DNA of 64,000 nt from Thysanoteuthis rhombus (lineage: Eukaryota; Mollusca; Cephalopoda; Oegopsida; Thysanoteuthidae): positions 26,152,709 through 26,216,708 of the forward strand of contig OY735233.1 in NCBI GenBank assembly GCA_963457665.1, in the 5' to 3' direction. Both the position numbers and the translations under genes were made by a program. This document shows positions 1-10,799 of this stretch, piece after piece (position 1 is the first letter of the stretch; each line of letters opens with the position of its first letter). The notes beneath the pieces were generated by a model. The model saw only the letters and a list, made by a program, of their open reading frames with translations. It searched no databases and was not told where the DNA came from.

Positions 1-39
1 TGTTAGAGTCATCCAGAGATTATTTACAAGATTGGAGAC

Positions 40-285
40 GTCTGGTTAGACACTCTATAGAAACTGTCACATGACCAACATATTTTGGCAGCATGCCACG
101 TTTGGATGATCAATAAATAATCTTACCTTTTGTTGGGCAGTGATCACTAAAAATTATGTTTGAATTCTCAGCACTCTAGTTCTATTTGTGGAGCTTGCAC
201 ATGTGATACATACATAGCCAGCCAGGTCAGCTTAGAAACTGAAGAAAGCTAAATCAACAGTCTTGTCTGGTGGTTACTAACGTTG
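40..285 (+). repeat. Interspersed repeat family A, copy 1
   Basis: First of at least 13 copies of a ~400 bp family in this window. Shared landmarks in order: a left part with GAAACTGTCACATGACCAAC, a GATCAATGAATAA block, a TTGTTGGGCAGTGATCAC block, a middle that mentions a 'catac-atagccagccagg' motif, and a right part ending near CTGAAGAAA. This copy lacks part of the middle. No reading frame is shared between copies, so it looks non-autonomous. Its class is uncertain; see the copy at 15888. Confidence 0.7.
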
Positions 286-620
286 ATAACACTATGCAGC
301 TGAAATCAGAATACCTGATTACACAGCATAAAAAATGAAATAATTTATTGGACTAAGCTTTTGTCATGATATCAAATATCAAAAATGTCCTCAAAATAGA
401 AAGTTCTTATCTCTATATTAATTTTTGTCTTTGTGATGAAACAACATCTATTGAGTGAACATTCTTCTCGATGCATTCACAGCATTTTGAGGAACTTCAA
501 GAGGATGCAGCAGTCTCTGCCTGAATGTCCTGTTCACAGTTACATCCAACAACTCCCCGGGCAGCAAATTCCATTCGGCAGTCAATCTTGGATAAAATGA
601 GACACTGCATTACAATGTTC
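285..620. other. No feature seen
   Basis: AT-rich DNA between a family A copy and a minisatellite. I see no splice-bounded open frame, RNA gene or repeat relation here. Confidence 0.4.
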
Positions 621-625
621 AGCAA

Positions 626-870
626 ATGTGTGTGTGTGTGTGCGCGTGTGTGCAGAGGGGGGTATCTGTTATATTGCGTGTGTGCAGGGGGGGTATCTTA
701 TATTGCGTGTGTGCAGAGGGGGGTATCTGTTATATTGCGAGCATGTGTGTAGAGGGGGGGTTATCTGTTATAATGCTTGTGTGCAGAGGAGAGTTATCTG
801 TTATAATGCGTGTGTGTAGAGGGGGATATCTGTTATAATGCATGTGTGTGTGTGAGTGTAGAGGGGGGGG
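626..870 (+). repeat. GT/G-rich minisatellite, about 7 units
   Basis: Roughly seven diverged tandem units of 29-36 bp. Each has a GTGTGTGCAGAGG start, a G-run, then TATCTGTTATATTGC or its TAATGC variant. The first three units end TATATTGC and the later ones TATAATGC, so two subtypes are arranged in blocks. The three overlapping short open frames across it only reflect the repeat and are not genes. Confidence 0.85.
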
Positions 871-1089
871 AGCAGGGTATGTTATTAGTAGCCAGTGGTC
901 TTTGGTGATAGGAATAAACCACCTCGATCTACTATTTGATTGTTTGGTTGATTTTGTGAAATATTCCCAATCTGTTTACAGTGAATGTATTTGGTAAACA
1001 GTAACACCAGATTTTTTTAGGGCTTAACGTAGAGGTAGCCAAACCACAGTTTGCAATTAATATGAAGCCTTTTGATAATAAATGTGAGG

Positions 1090-1175
1090 CTTTTGAAAAT
1101 ATATTGGCTGAGCTCCTTTTCTCATTACCATTAATATAAAAAGGTAAATAAGAACAAAAATTCAAGCTTTATATT
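1090..1175 (+). repeat. Short dispersed repeat shared with 38345-38405
   Basis: The stretch with TAATATAAAAAGGTAAATAAG followed by an A-run and AAGCTTTA recurs at 38345-38405 in the same orientation. It is too short to classify. The surrounding 870-1290 holds nothing else that I can support. Confidence 0.45.
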
Positions 1176-1290
1176 TATTTATGAGTATGGATTGAAACAA
1201 GTTTAATGTTGATATTTAGTAAAGATAAGAATTTGCCATCAGTCAGTAATTGAACAACCATAGCGTCAAAATTTAAAACCAGGTAAAATA

Positions 1291-1892
1291 CTACAATCGT
1301 TGTGCTCTTGCATAAAAGAGGAAACTCAAAAGACCTCAAAAACTAAAGACCAATAAGTCAACTCAACTGCATCTGCAAACTGTTCACTAAAGTTATCATC
1401 AACAACATCACAAAAATGCTAGATGAAAACCTGCTTCAGAAGAAGCTACTCAACCATGGACCAACTTCATCTGATAAATCAACTAAAAAAACAAAGTAGC
1501 AGAATATAGAATGCCACTCAAAGTAGCATTTATAGACTTCAAGAAGGCCCTTGACTCAGTGGAAATTCCCAATGTCATTGATGCTATCACCCTACAAGGT
1601 GTACACCCTGTATGTCATATTGAGTATCGCAACACATATACAGTCACAGCGGCTCTTTTGTCAAACTACATAAAAACTCTCAGCCCTCTCAGCTCAAAAA
1701 AGGGGGAAGACACAGTGATACCAGCTCACCAGAATTCTTCAGTCAGCCTCGAGATGATCTTCAAAAACAAACATGTTGGGAATAAACACACATCAAAATC
1801 AAAAACAGAGCTTACCTAGGACAAAGAGTCTTCATGGAATCCTCAAAAGAAAAAAAAAAAATCAAGCGAAGAATCACTCTAGGATGGCAAGT
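1291..1892 (+). pseudogene. RTE LINE fragment (reverse transcriptase), degenerate
   Basis: In different frames it matches the intact RT frame at 13738-15225. It starts around the segment before the fingers motif, passes through VAFIDFKKALDSVEIPNV (motif A, the aspartate-bearing catalytic strand) and ends near the IKRRITLGWQ segment. Frameshifts, internal deletions and missing motif C make it dead. Only the RT part is present; the endonuclease and the 3' tail are absent. Confidence 0.85.
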
Positions 1893-2111
1893 CTTCCATA
1901 ATTTACCTATTTTTTGTGAAAATAAGTGATTTCACTTTGATTACATAAACTCTTGATCGTAAAAGTAATTGTTTCATACACTTGTTTTAATTAAATAAAC
2001 TTTTGACCATATCAAAACTACATATTTTGTTCAAGTAAAAAAGTTGAAAGTTTGCCATTTAGGCAATTCCATGGATTCAGCATAAACATACTAAATGAAT
2101 TGGTAAATATA

Positions 2112-2250
2112 CAGGATGTCAGTTTGGCTCAGTTGGTAAGAGTGCCACCTAAGAAACGCAGATTTCCAATCATGGTAAGAAAATGTTAATTTTACATATC
2201 TGTTTGGTTTAACATGTCAATAGACGGTGAAGAATTTACAGCCCTAAATT
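2112..2250 (+). repeat. tRNA-derived SINE, family V copy 1
   Basis: Contains an RNA polymerase III A-box-like TTGGCTCAGTTGGTAAGAG and a B-box-like GATTTCCAATC about 30 bp later, followed by a body (AAATGTTAATTTTACATAT) that is not tRNA. A second copy lies on the minus strand at 31745-31895 and matches over both the tRNA-like head and the body. Divergence of the B box suggests an old, inactive copy. Confidence 0.7.
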
Positions 2251-3390
2251 TTATGAGGATTTTTTTTGTTATTGTAGGGGGGGGGATGAAGCTAATTCCT
2301 ACTGGAGCTTGAAAATAGTTTTAAAAAACTAGATACATGAATAGATATTACATGTATTTTTTTAATATTGATTTTAAAAAAATGTGTAACAAAATGACTA
2401 CGTAACAATGAAAATGTGTGTGAAGATTCAACTTACGTCTAACGGCTCTCAAACATCTGCAGTTTATAGTACGTGGTTCTCGAATTAAGTGAGTTTGGCC
2501 ACTCCTTGCTTATTGGATTGACAACACACTCCTCTGAGCCACCAGATCAGATCATTAGAAAGTTAAACATTACTTGAGGGCAATCAAACCCTACTTTGCT
2601 TATCTGATATTTACAAAGACTTAATTGATTGTTTGGTCAGCAGAGATTACTGACCACAAATGAACGCCAACGTAATTATCAAGTTTACAACATCTGTTCA
2701 TTTGGGAACACAACACATCATTCTAGGAAAGACAGGGTTGCAATCTTTTGGCCTCTGTGGGCTGGGTTGTGTAATTGGGTCAGATGTATGCAATGAAAAA
2801 AGTTTGTAATATAAGAATAATAGAAACTTGAAGTACCCCAAGTTCTATATTGCCTCAAATCAATGAATAACACATACCAAATAAATAATACCAAGGATAC
2901 CAAGAACTCAATCTTGTCACTATTTATTTCAATCTTTTGAATCTATTAAAAAGATGCAAAGAATTTTTAAAACACAAAAAGCAAGTATAGCATATCAACA
3001 TTTGCTTGTGGGCCGGTGAAAATACCTTTGTGAGCCATAGGTTGCCAAGCCCCATTGTAGAGTGATGGTTAGTTTCATAGGCCACAGCAAATAAATCCTC
3101 AATGAGTGCCCGATTATTGTTACCTTGTACCAGACTAAGCGAATAGCTACTTTATATCCTTCCTGTACAATTCAATCTGTATTTTACATAATCAAACAAA
3201 GGATTGGGGGGGGGGGTCAAAGCATTTTTATTTGATGAGCAAAATTTCAAGAAGTTCAAAAATTTCTCTGATGATATACACAAGAGTGGATTAAAAAGTC
3301 CATAGTCTGACACATTAGCTGAATTTTGACCAGAAATTTGATCAATAGACACTGATTTACTTGGATGACAATCCTATTCTTGGCAGTCAT
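2250..3390. other. No gene seen
   Basis: AT-rich DNA with a G10 run near 2278 and another near 3207. No coding exon is supported. The segment near 3000-3060 (GTGGGCCGGTG, GAGCCATAGGTTGCCAAGCC) has the look of a hAT-like transposon flank, but I cannot find both ends. Confidence 0.35.
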
Positions 3391-3399
3391 AGTCTGAAC

Positions 3400-3690
3400 A
3401 TTTTGATTGTTGCACCCTTCGCCCCTCAGGTCTTAGTCATAGTTAGTAACCTTCTGAGAATTTCAAACCAAATCTTTTAGGCTTTCTTCAACCCACAGGG
3501 TAGATTGTTATCATTCCGTTGTCCATATTGAAGAACATATATCAGTTGATTCATCCATGCGATGTTGCTTGTCTACTTCACCCACTGAACTAGTGTATGC
3601 AACTTTTTTCGCACTACCACATCCAAGGATTGAACCCATACCTGCCAGCCAGGTTACCAGATGTGCTCAACCAACACTATTATCTACAAG
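3400..3690. repeat. Fragment of family G plus a tRNA-like SINE fragment
   Basis: 3400-3550 resembles 21390-21490 (family G): CCTCAGGTCTTAGTC, then a GAGAATTTCAAACCAA block. 3620-3690 on the minus strand reads as a tRNA-like head, with GTTGGTTGAGCACATCTGG and B-box-like GGGTTCAATCC. Both are short and diverged. Confidence 0.45.
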
Positions 3691-4324
3691 GTCATGTGTC
3701 CTGATTTAGAGAGATACCTATTGTCTGCCTCTAAACGGGAGATTGCACAAAGATTTTGACAGCATATGAGCAAACCCAGAGCCACATGTACTTTAGACAA
3801 GAAAGAGCAAAAGTGTAAGTGTGTGGAAGGAAATACTCACGTGTAAACTCAAACCATTTTTTTTTTCTCTAGGCTCTAGGGCTCTCTTCCCTGCAGGGAT
3901 TTCAGGCTTTAGCCTACTCAGGCTAATGATTAACCCGCCGCTGATAAAAGATGGCATTCAGTCAAGTGTCCCTGACAAAGAGTTCACTCAGCAGAAACAA
4001 CTAATGAAATAGACCTTGGACCTGATATATACATTCTCGCTCTGCACAAAGACAATTGATTTACCAAATATACAGTGATATCAGATTGCACAAAGACAGC
4101 TTGTCACAGAAAAGTGCTATTCACAATTTCTACCAAAAGAATCCAAAAAGTTAGAAGCGTAATACAGACCAAAAAAGAAGTGAGAAGTACAGGATTGGGG
4201 GGGGGGGGCAAACCTGACAAAAATTGATGCACTTGCACCTGTTCACAACAGATTCACTAGAAACAAAGAATTAAAACAATGATAGCAGCTGTCAACATAG
4301 ATTTTTTCAGTTTTCAAATGCTAA

Positions 4325-4465
4325 CTAGCTGTCACAGGCCACACCAATAAAATAGGATTGAAATTCTAAATATTCACTACTTATACCTGGAAAAAATTAT
4401 TATTGGAAGGGAGATCAATTTACAATGTAGATTTAGGCTAAATTGGTCAAAATTAAATACTAATT
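4325..4465 (-). repeat. Family A, partial copy
   Basis: Matches the middle of family A in reverse: GGCCACACCAATAAA, then TTCACTACTTATACC, and CAATGTAGATTTAGGCTAAA. The ends are missing. Confidence 0.5.
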
Positions 4466-4469
4466 GAAG

Positions 4470-5175
4470 AATTGGACTTCATGAATGCAAATCTCTTTAA
4501 GAACTAAAGCCCGTCTATGATCATGGCTTCTTCATTCCTCCAAGCTTAAAGAGTTCTATTTTTGCAAATGATTTCTGCTATCAACTATCTCTACCTGTGT
4601 GCGTCTTTCACACACAAAGTAAATGAAAGTCGCTTCGTATCAAGTGAGCCAACAATTTTGTCTATTTCTCAAACGACCAATACAGACTGAATCATCATTT
4701 GTATGGATTTCTTATAGGACAGAAGTTCTAGCCTCGATGTCCAAGATAAACTGCTTCACAGAGCTAAAAGGCTCCAACTGTCCTGTTATATTTACCATAG
4801 CTGATATGAGAAATGGATTCATGGCTTTCCCAAGGGCGTCAGTGAGTACAAACAGTCCCAGCCAGAGTTTCAACTCATTTCACCGATTCAATTATCAGTT
4901 CAGTAAACCATTAGGCCATCCATATCTCTCACAAGGTAACGTTTGAATTATCAATTGAAATTATGAGTTATGTACTAAATAACCTCTGATCGAAGGAGTT
5001 CAACTTATTAGCATAGATTACCTTCCTCAGGAGTTACTGCACGCCTATGGAAAAAGTAACCTTCAGCCTGAAGATATAGAGGAAATTTTCAATACTTATT
5101 TCAGGAATGACTAGGGCTGGGGTGGGGATAAGGTCTTTGAAGCTGGGGAATACTATAATTGAAGCTGCAGCAGCA
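4470..5175. other. No supported gene; unexplained 107-codon open frame
   Basis: An open frame at 4623-4946 on the plus strand contains an FTIADMRNGF segment that faintly recalls the catalytic strand of Gypsy-type reverse transcriptases. There is no second motif and no splice signal at either end. I do not accept it as a gene. Confidence 0.2.
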
Positions 5176-5177
5176 AG

Positions 5178-5715
5178 TGTCATCCATCATTGGATACAGA
5201 CCTTCCCAAAGATTCACCAGACCTCTCTATCGTGGACATCACAGAGTCAGTACTTTCTGAACTTGTGGAGTGTGTCATGCCATCTCACATTTTGTTAGTC
5301 TCAGATTTGCATGTGATCTCTGGAGATCCATGTCATGTTGTGAGTCACTATGTCTAGTAGGTGTCAGTTATTCTTACAATATGATCAGCCCATTGCCATT
5401 TAAGTTTTCTTATGGGTATTATGATATCTTGGACTCCCGTCTTTCCTCTAATATACTGTGCTGTCTTGTGATCTCTCCATGTGAGGTTGAGCATGATTAT
5501 CTCTTGCGCATGTTGCATAGTTCTCAGTTTGTAGGTCAATATTTTGGTTAGGGTCTATGTTTCAGCTCCACAAGTAACTATCGGGAGGATGGAGTGGTTC
5601 ATTTTAGCACTAGCAGAATTTTCTTATTCTTGAAGGTTGAGCTTGCCCAGCCAAAAGCTTGCTAACCTAGTTTAGTGGTCTACTTTCTCCAGTTCTACAT
5701 CTTTGATTTATTCAT
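5178..5715 (-). pseudogene. RTE LINE fragment (3' third)
   Basis: The reverse complement matches the C-terminal half of the RT protein: a GKTGVQDIIIPIRKLKWQWADHIVR segment and the TYGAETW, KLRTMQ and WRDHKTAQ region. The low-coordinate end is near the 3' terminus (CATCATTGGATACAGACCTTCCC). It is broken by stops and frameshifts. Confidence 0.85.
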
Positions 5716-6330
5716 TTTCCTCATTCAAATTCTGAGAAAAATTTATCCCCATGTCGATTTACAACAATAGACAAGCCAATAGACAAGTACTGATTTAAAT
5801 GTGTATCAATATTACTGATATTTTCCATCTTCTCAAACAACCTTGATTTTTAGGGAATATTATAGATTGACAAAAGGAGTTAAACAGCAATATGTTAAAA
5901 CGTTTTACCACTGAAAGTGTGAACACTAATTTCACAAAAATTGGAATGCCTCTTTGAGACTGCAGTGCCCTCGACACTGGGGGACACAGTATTCAATTTA
6001 TCAAAGCTCAATTGATGTTTGAAAAAAGTTTGGACAAAAATCTTTTTAAAAAGACGGACACGAAAGAAAACTAGTTCCTCTTTATAATGTTGGTGTTGGG
6101 GTCCAAGAAAGATAATCATGTTACAACTGAACCCTGGATAACCAAAAATCAATGACAAGTTCACCAGTGGATGAAAGTTATCACAAAAGCCAAAGAATTA
6201 TGTGTAAACCACTATGAAGTTATATGTTGATTGAAAATTGAAGAAATTCAATGTTTTGGTCATTAAGTGAGTCTTTTGATGAAATTTTGTTCTAATTGTT
6301 TTCTGAAGGTGTGGGCAATGATATGAAGGT
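5716..6330. other. No feature seen
   Basis: AT-rich DNA with only short chance open frames. Confidence 0.35.
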
Positions 6331-6865
6331 GAGTCAATAATTATCCACACTTTTGGTATAATAGTTTATTGGAACAACAATACAACACATTTTTTTTATT
6401 CATAGTCCCCCCTGCTTTGATATGCACTAGGTCCAGCATTCTAAAAGTTTTTGGATGGGCCTTTCAGCCTCCTAACACCCATCTTTCATATCTTGGTCCT
6501 TGGCAAATTGATGACTTCTCAAAGTGTCTTCAAGAGGACTGAACTGATCGTAATCTGAAGGATTATCAGGAGGATTCTCCAACACCTCAGATCCAAGTTC
6601 CTGAAGCATTTTTACAGTGTGGGCAGTGCTATGTGGGCGAACATTATCAGGCAAAACACCTTTTGACAATTGACGTTAGCATTTCCTTTGAATTCCCGGC
6701 CGATTTTTTTTAACTCCACAATCCATTTATACATAATTCCCCTTGGTAAAACACTGTTCCCAGATTGAGCCAAAAGCCTTTGATGGATTTCAGCCCCTGA
6801 TACACTTTCAGCCCATAGAAAAAAGGATCACTGCTTATTCTTCCTCTACGCAAACAGAGTGAAGA
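6331..6865 (-). pseudogene. Mariner-type transposase relic, internally deleted
   Basis: On the minus strand, 6830-6690 encodes a helix-turn-helix region of mariner type (AEIHQRLLAQSGNSVLPRG, then KWIVELKKIGREFKGN). It jumps at about 6670 directly into the C-terminal catalytic region at 6669-6472 (DNVRPHSTAHTVKMLQELG, EVLENPP, SDYDQFSPLEDTLRSHQF). In intact mariners the third catalytic Asp comes shortly after the PHS.PDLAPSDY-like motif; here part of that motif is lost. The central ~100 residues with the first two catalytic Asp residues are missing. The 3' end at 6331-6350 (GTGAGTCAATAATTATCCAC) looks like the terminal inverted repeat. I could not find its partner near 6870. Confidence 0.85.
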
Positions 6866-6869
6866 GGCC

Positions 6870-7630
6870 AATTTACTCTATGGTGGCACAAAGGCAACTG
6901 ACTAATCAACAACAAACACTCACTATAGTAGCACAACCCAGAATGGTCATCCTAGAGAAAAATATAACAAAAAAGCAAATAATCAAACTGCGCTATACCA
7001 GGGGAATCCTGTATAAACATGGATATTGTAGTGGGAGATGGGAGAGACTTTCCGAGTTTTCAAGGTTAGAAAACATCAATATTTCTTTTCAGTGTTAACA
7101 AAAAGGTCAACACAATTTGTTTAAATGTCATTCCAAGGTAGCCAACTGAAAGTGTTGATTTTTCATAAACATGTTATATATACACACATACAAATCCCCT
7201 CCCACCTGTTAACTTGGAAAGAAAAAAAATTGTATTAAGAATTCTATTTAATCTATGAAAAAAACAATTATTCAAAATTAAATTAAATGAAATTTGATAA
7301 AAATTTTTGAAAATTTAATTTGAAAAAAAAAAAAAAGAGAAAAGAAAAAAGTTTTCCCCATCACTGCCAACAGCCACAGAAAGGAGTTAATTAGTCAGAG
7401 AATTAGGTGAACTCCTTGAAAAGTTTTCTTTGAATTGAGTATGTGTGTGTGTATATATATATATCAGGGTGTTAGTCAGGAATTTGACTGCTACACCATC
7501 TTTATAGGATTGGGAAGTAGCCAGAAACACGAAGAAAATCTAAACAAAGCACAATTCAATTAAAAATCAGGAAATACGAATTAGGTTTCTATTGGGAATT
7601 AACCGTTAAACAGCGAGTGAGAATGCTGGC
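6870..7630. other. No gene; poly-A and short AT tracts
   Basis: Contains A-rich tracts at 7260-7350 and a short GTGTGT(AT)n tract near 7440-7465. Nothing coding is supported. Confidence 0.35.
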
Positions 7631-7637
7631 TAGCAGC

Positions 7638-7662
7638 CTATATATATATATATATATATATG
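7638..7662. repeat. (AT)n microsatellite
   Basis: Uninterrupted TA dinucleotides for about 24 bp, lying ~310 bp from a family F SINE. Confidence 0.95.
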
Positions 7663-7974
7663 AAATTCGAACGCGGCAAGCAAATTGGACATAGTTGCTG
7701 ATTACATCATCAAGTTTCAAAAGTTGACACCATTCTAAGCCAGATTTTGATGATTTTTGCAACAGCTGATGATCAAGAACTGAGAGTATGCATGAGTTTT
7801 GTTTTCTTTTGGAGGAAACTGCAAAACTGAAAATTTTCTTGACATAATAAGGAGTAAATGCATGAATTTTCAGCCCACAAGCTCTGGTGGAGCAGCCTAT
7901 ACGAGTTATATATATCATGTATATAAAAGAAATATATATAAAGAGATCCAACAAAATGATTGCAAATTACGTTA

Positions 7975-8130
7975 TACAGGAATTTATTTGGAATGATCTC
8001 CCTTGTTTTCAGTCACTGTATCACTTAACCTAGACAACAGGAATGGAATAAACAATTGGAGAAAATAAGGCTGCTGCAGGAATTGAACCTGCTCCATTTT
8101 CTTAAATGACAGGAGATTATTTCAAATAAG
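7975..8130 (-). repeat. tRNA-like SINE, family F copy 1
   Basis: The minus strand carries a B-box-like GGTTCAATTCC inside GGAGCAGGTTCAATTCCTGC. The flanking sequence (GGAATGATCTCCC, GACAACAGGAATGGAATAAAC) recurs at 33290-33450. Both copies lie close to (AT)n tracts. Confidence 0.65.
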
Positions 8131-8780
8131 TTTCTGTATAATATATAAAATTTATAATCATATATATGTGAGAGAGAGACCAACTTGAAAACTCAAGAAA
8201 CCAACATTGAAAGTTCCTAAAAATTTTTTAAAAAGCCACCTTTCTGCAAGGTACAAAAGTCAACATTTTCCATTGATGTGTCAGGGCATTTAAGTTACCG
8301 GCTGACAGGAGAGATGGGGGACAAGTAATTTTCGCCATCAAATCCTTGTCACTTCTTTTGTTTTTGTAAACAGCCCAAAACATGTCATGTCAACTTGAAG
8401 TTAAGATTTGCAATGTTTCAATTTCCAAAGACTGCAAGGAGGGGGGGAGAGATAAGGACGTAGAATCTGAAATCTTGCACTAGAACAAAAGTTTACTGTA
8501 TGAAACAATTCAAAGTCCAACATGTTTACTTTTAAAGCAACATAAGAAAAGAATTTCTAACTTGTGTTCGGACAATCCAATCACTTCTTCCAATCTTTGA
8601 TGCTAATGGGAGATTGGATTTTCCTAACTTAAGATGGAATGTTAATGACTCTTTTCAATGTTATGGACAAGGGAAAGGATAGTCAAGTTGGGAAATCTGT
8701 AAAAAACAATGGGTCAAAGGGGGAGAAAGAAACAAAAAGTCCCTGGCTCAACCTTAATGTGAGAGTGAGAAGAACCCATA
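8130..8780. other. No feature seen
   Basis: Unremarkable sequence leading into the GA satellite; a short GA tract at 8167-8180. Confidence 0.35.
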
Positions 8781-8784
8781 GAGA

Positions 8785-8815
8785 GGCAGAGAGAAAGAGA
8801 GAGAGAGGGACAGAG

Positions 8816-8896
<81 letters not shown>

Positions 8897-10380
8897 AGAG
8901 AGAGAGAGGGACAGAGAGAGAGAGAGGGACAGAGAGAGAGAGGGACAGAGAGAGAGGGACAGAGAGAGAGAGACAGAGAGAGAGAGAGACGGAGAGAGAG
9001 AGAGACAGAGAGGGACAGAGAGAGAGAGAGGGACAGAGAGAGAGAGAGGGACAGAGAGAGAGAGAGGGACAGAGAGAGAGAGAGGGACAGAGGGACAGAG
9101 AGAGAGAGGGACAGAGAGAGAGAGGGACAGAGAGGGAAAGGGACAGAGAGGGAGAGGGACAGAGAGGGAGAGGGACAGAGAGGGAGAGGGACAGAGAGAG
9201 AGAGGGACAGAGAGAGAGAGGGACAGAGAGAGAGGGACAGAGAGAGAGAGACAGAGAGAGAGAGAGACGGAGAGAGAGAGAGACAGAGAGAGACAGAGAG
9301 AGACAGAGAGAGAGAGAGAGGGACAGAGAGAGAGAGAGGGACAGAGAGAGAGAGAGGGACAGAGAGAGAGAGAGGGACAGAGAGAGAGGGACAGAGAGAG
9401 AGAGGGACAGAGAGAGAGAGGGACAGAGAGAGAGAGGGACAGAGAGAGAGAGGGACAGAGAGGGAAAGGGACAGAGAGGGAGAGGGACAGAGAGGGAGAG
9501 GGACAGAGAGGGAGAGGGACAGAGAGAGAGAGGGACAGAGAGAGAGACAGAGAGGGACAGAGAGAGAGGGACAGAGAGAGAAAGAGAAGGACAGAGAAAG
9601 AGAGAGAGACAGAGAGGGACAGAGAGAGAGACAGAGAGGGACAGAGAGAGACAGAGAGAGAGAGAGAGGGACAGAGAGAGAGAGGGACAGAGAGGGACAG
9701 AGAGAGAGAGAGAGAGGGACAGAGAGGGACAGAGAGAGAGAGGGACAGAGAGAGAGAGGGACAGAGAGAGAGAGGGACAGAGAGAGAGAGGGACAGAGAG
9801 AGAGAAGGACAGAGAGAGAAAGAGAAGGACAGAGAGGGACAGAGAGAGAGACAGAGAGGGACAGAGAGAGAGACAGAGAGGGACAGAGAGAGAGACAGAG
9901 AGGGACAGAGAGAGAGACAGAGAGGGACAGAGAGAGAGACAGAGAGGGACAGAGAGAGAGACAGAGAGGGACAGAGAGAGAGACAGAGAGGGACAGAGAG
10001 AGAGACAGAGAGGGACAGAGAGAGAGACAGAGAGGGACAGAGAGAGAGACAGAGAGAGACAGAGAGGGACAGAGAGAGAGACAGAGAGGGACAGAGAGAG
10101 AGACAGAGAGGGACAGAGAGAGAGACAGAGAGGGACAGAGAGAGAGACAGAGAGAGACAGAGAGAGACAGAGAGGGACAGAGAGGGACAGAGAGGGACAG
10201 AGAGGGACAGACAGAGACAGAGAGGGACAGACAGAGACAGAGAGGGACAGAGAGGGACAGACAGAGACAGAGAGGGACAGAGAGGGACAGAGAGGGACAG
10301 AGAGGGACAGAGAGGGAAAGAGGGGGACAGAGAGGGAGAGAGAGGGAAAGAGGGAGGACAGAGAGAGAGAGAAGGGAAAG
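8785..10380 (+). repeat. GA/GACA satellite with higher-order structure
   Basis: About 1.6 kb made almost only of A and G on the plus strand, with a C in each GGACAGAG unit. Variants alternate: (GA)n near the left end, GGGACAGAGAGAGAGAG units, and a ~22-bp unit (GGGACAGAGAGAGAGACAGA plus GA) repeated from 9840 to 10140. A GGGAAAGG/GGGAGAGG block at 9130-9200 is repeated ~330 bp later at 9460-9530, showing higher-order duplication. Two very long open frames across it (Arg-Glu on plus, Ser-Leu-Pro on minus) are by-products of the repeat. Confidence 0.97.
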
Positions 10381-10381
10381 A

Positions 10382-10771
10382 GCGGGGACAGTGAGAGAGG
10401 GGAAAGAGCGGGGACAGTGAGAGAGGGGAAAGAGCGGGGACAGTGAGAGAGGGGAAAGAGCGGGGACAGTGAGAGAGGGGAAAGAGCGGGGACAGTGAGA
10501 GAGGGGAAAGAGCGGGGACAGTGAGAGAGGGGAAAGAGCGGGGACAGTGAGAGAGGGGAAAGAGCGGGGACAGTGAGAGAGGGGAAAGAGCGGGGACATT
10601 GAGAGAGGGGAAAGAGCGGGGACAGTGAGAGAGGGGAAAGAGCGGGGACAGTGAGAGAGGGGAAAGAGCGGGGACAGTGAGAGAGGGGAAAGAGCGGGGA
10701 CAGTGAGAGAGGGGAAAGAGCGGGGACAGTGAGAGAGGGGAAAGAGCGGGGACAGTGAGAGAGGAAAGAGG
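10382..10771 (+). repeat. 26-bp minisatellite, 15 copies
   Basis: Unit starts GCGGGGACAGTGAGAGAGGG followed by GAAAGA. Starts are evenly spaced at 10382, 10408, 10434 and so on to 10746. Copies are almost identical; the copy at 10590 has CATT instead of CAGT. The unit looks derived from the adjoining GGACAGAG satellite. Near-identity implies recent expansion. Confidence 0.97.
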
Positions 10772-10799
10772 GGGACAGTGAGAGCGGAAAGAGAGAAAA

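Noticed and set aside
626-838. Cys/Val/Gly-rich open frames
   Set aside because: Overlapping frames of a tandem minisatellite.
2112-2180. tRNA gene
   Set aside because: A and B boxes are present but no cloverleaf closes, and the same unit with a non-tRNA body occurs at 31745, so it is a SINE.
4623-4946. Possible Gypsy reverse transcriptase fragment
   Set aside because: Only one faint motif-like string; none of the expected neighbouring motifs, no protease or integrase nearby.
8639-10420. 593-codon plus-strand open frame rich in Arg-Glu
   Set aside because: It is a direct translation of the GAGAGA/GGACAG satellite, with an arbitrary ATG and no splice or family support.
8683-10599. 638-codon minus-strand open frame rich in Ser-Leu-Pro
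   Set aside because: Complement of the same satellite; low-complexity repetition, not a protein.
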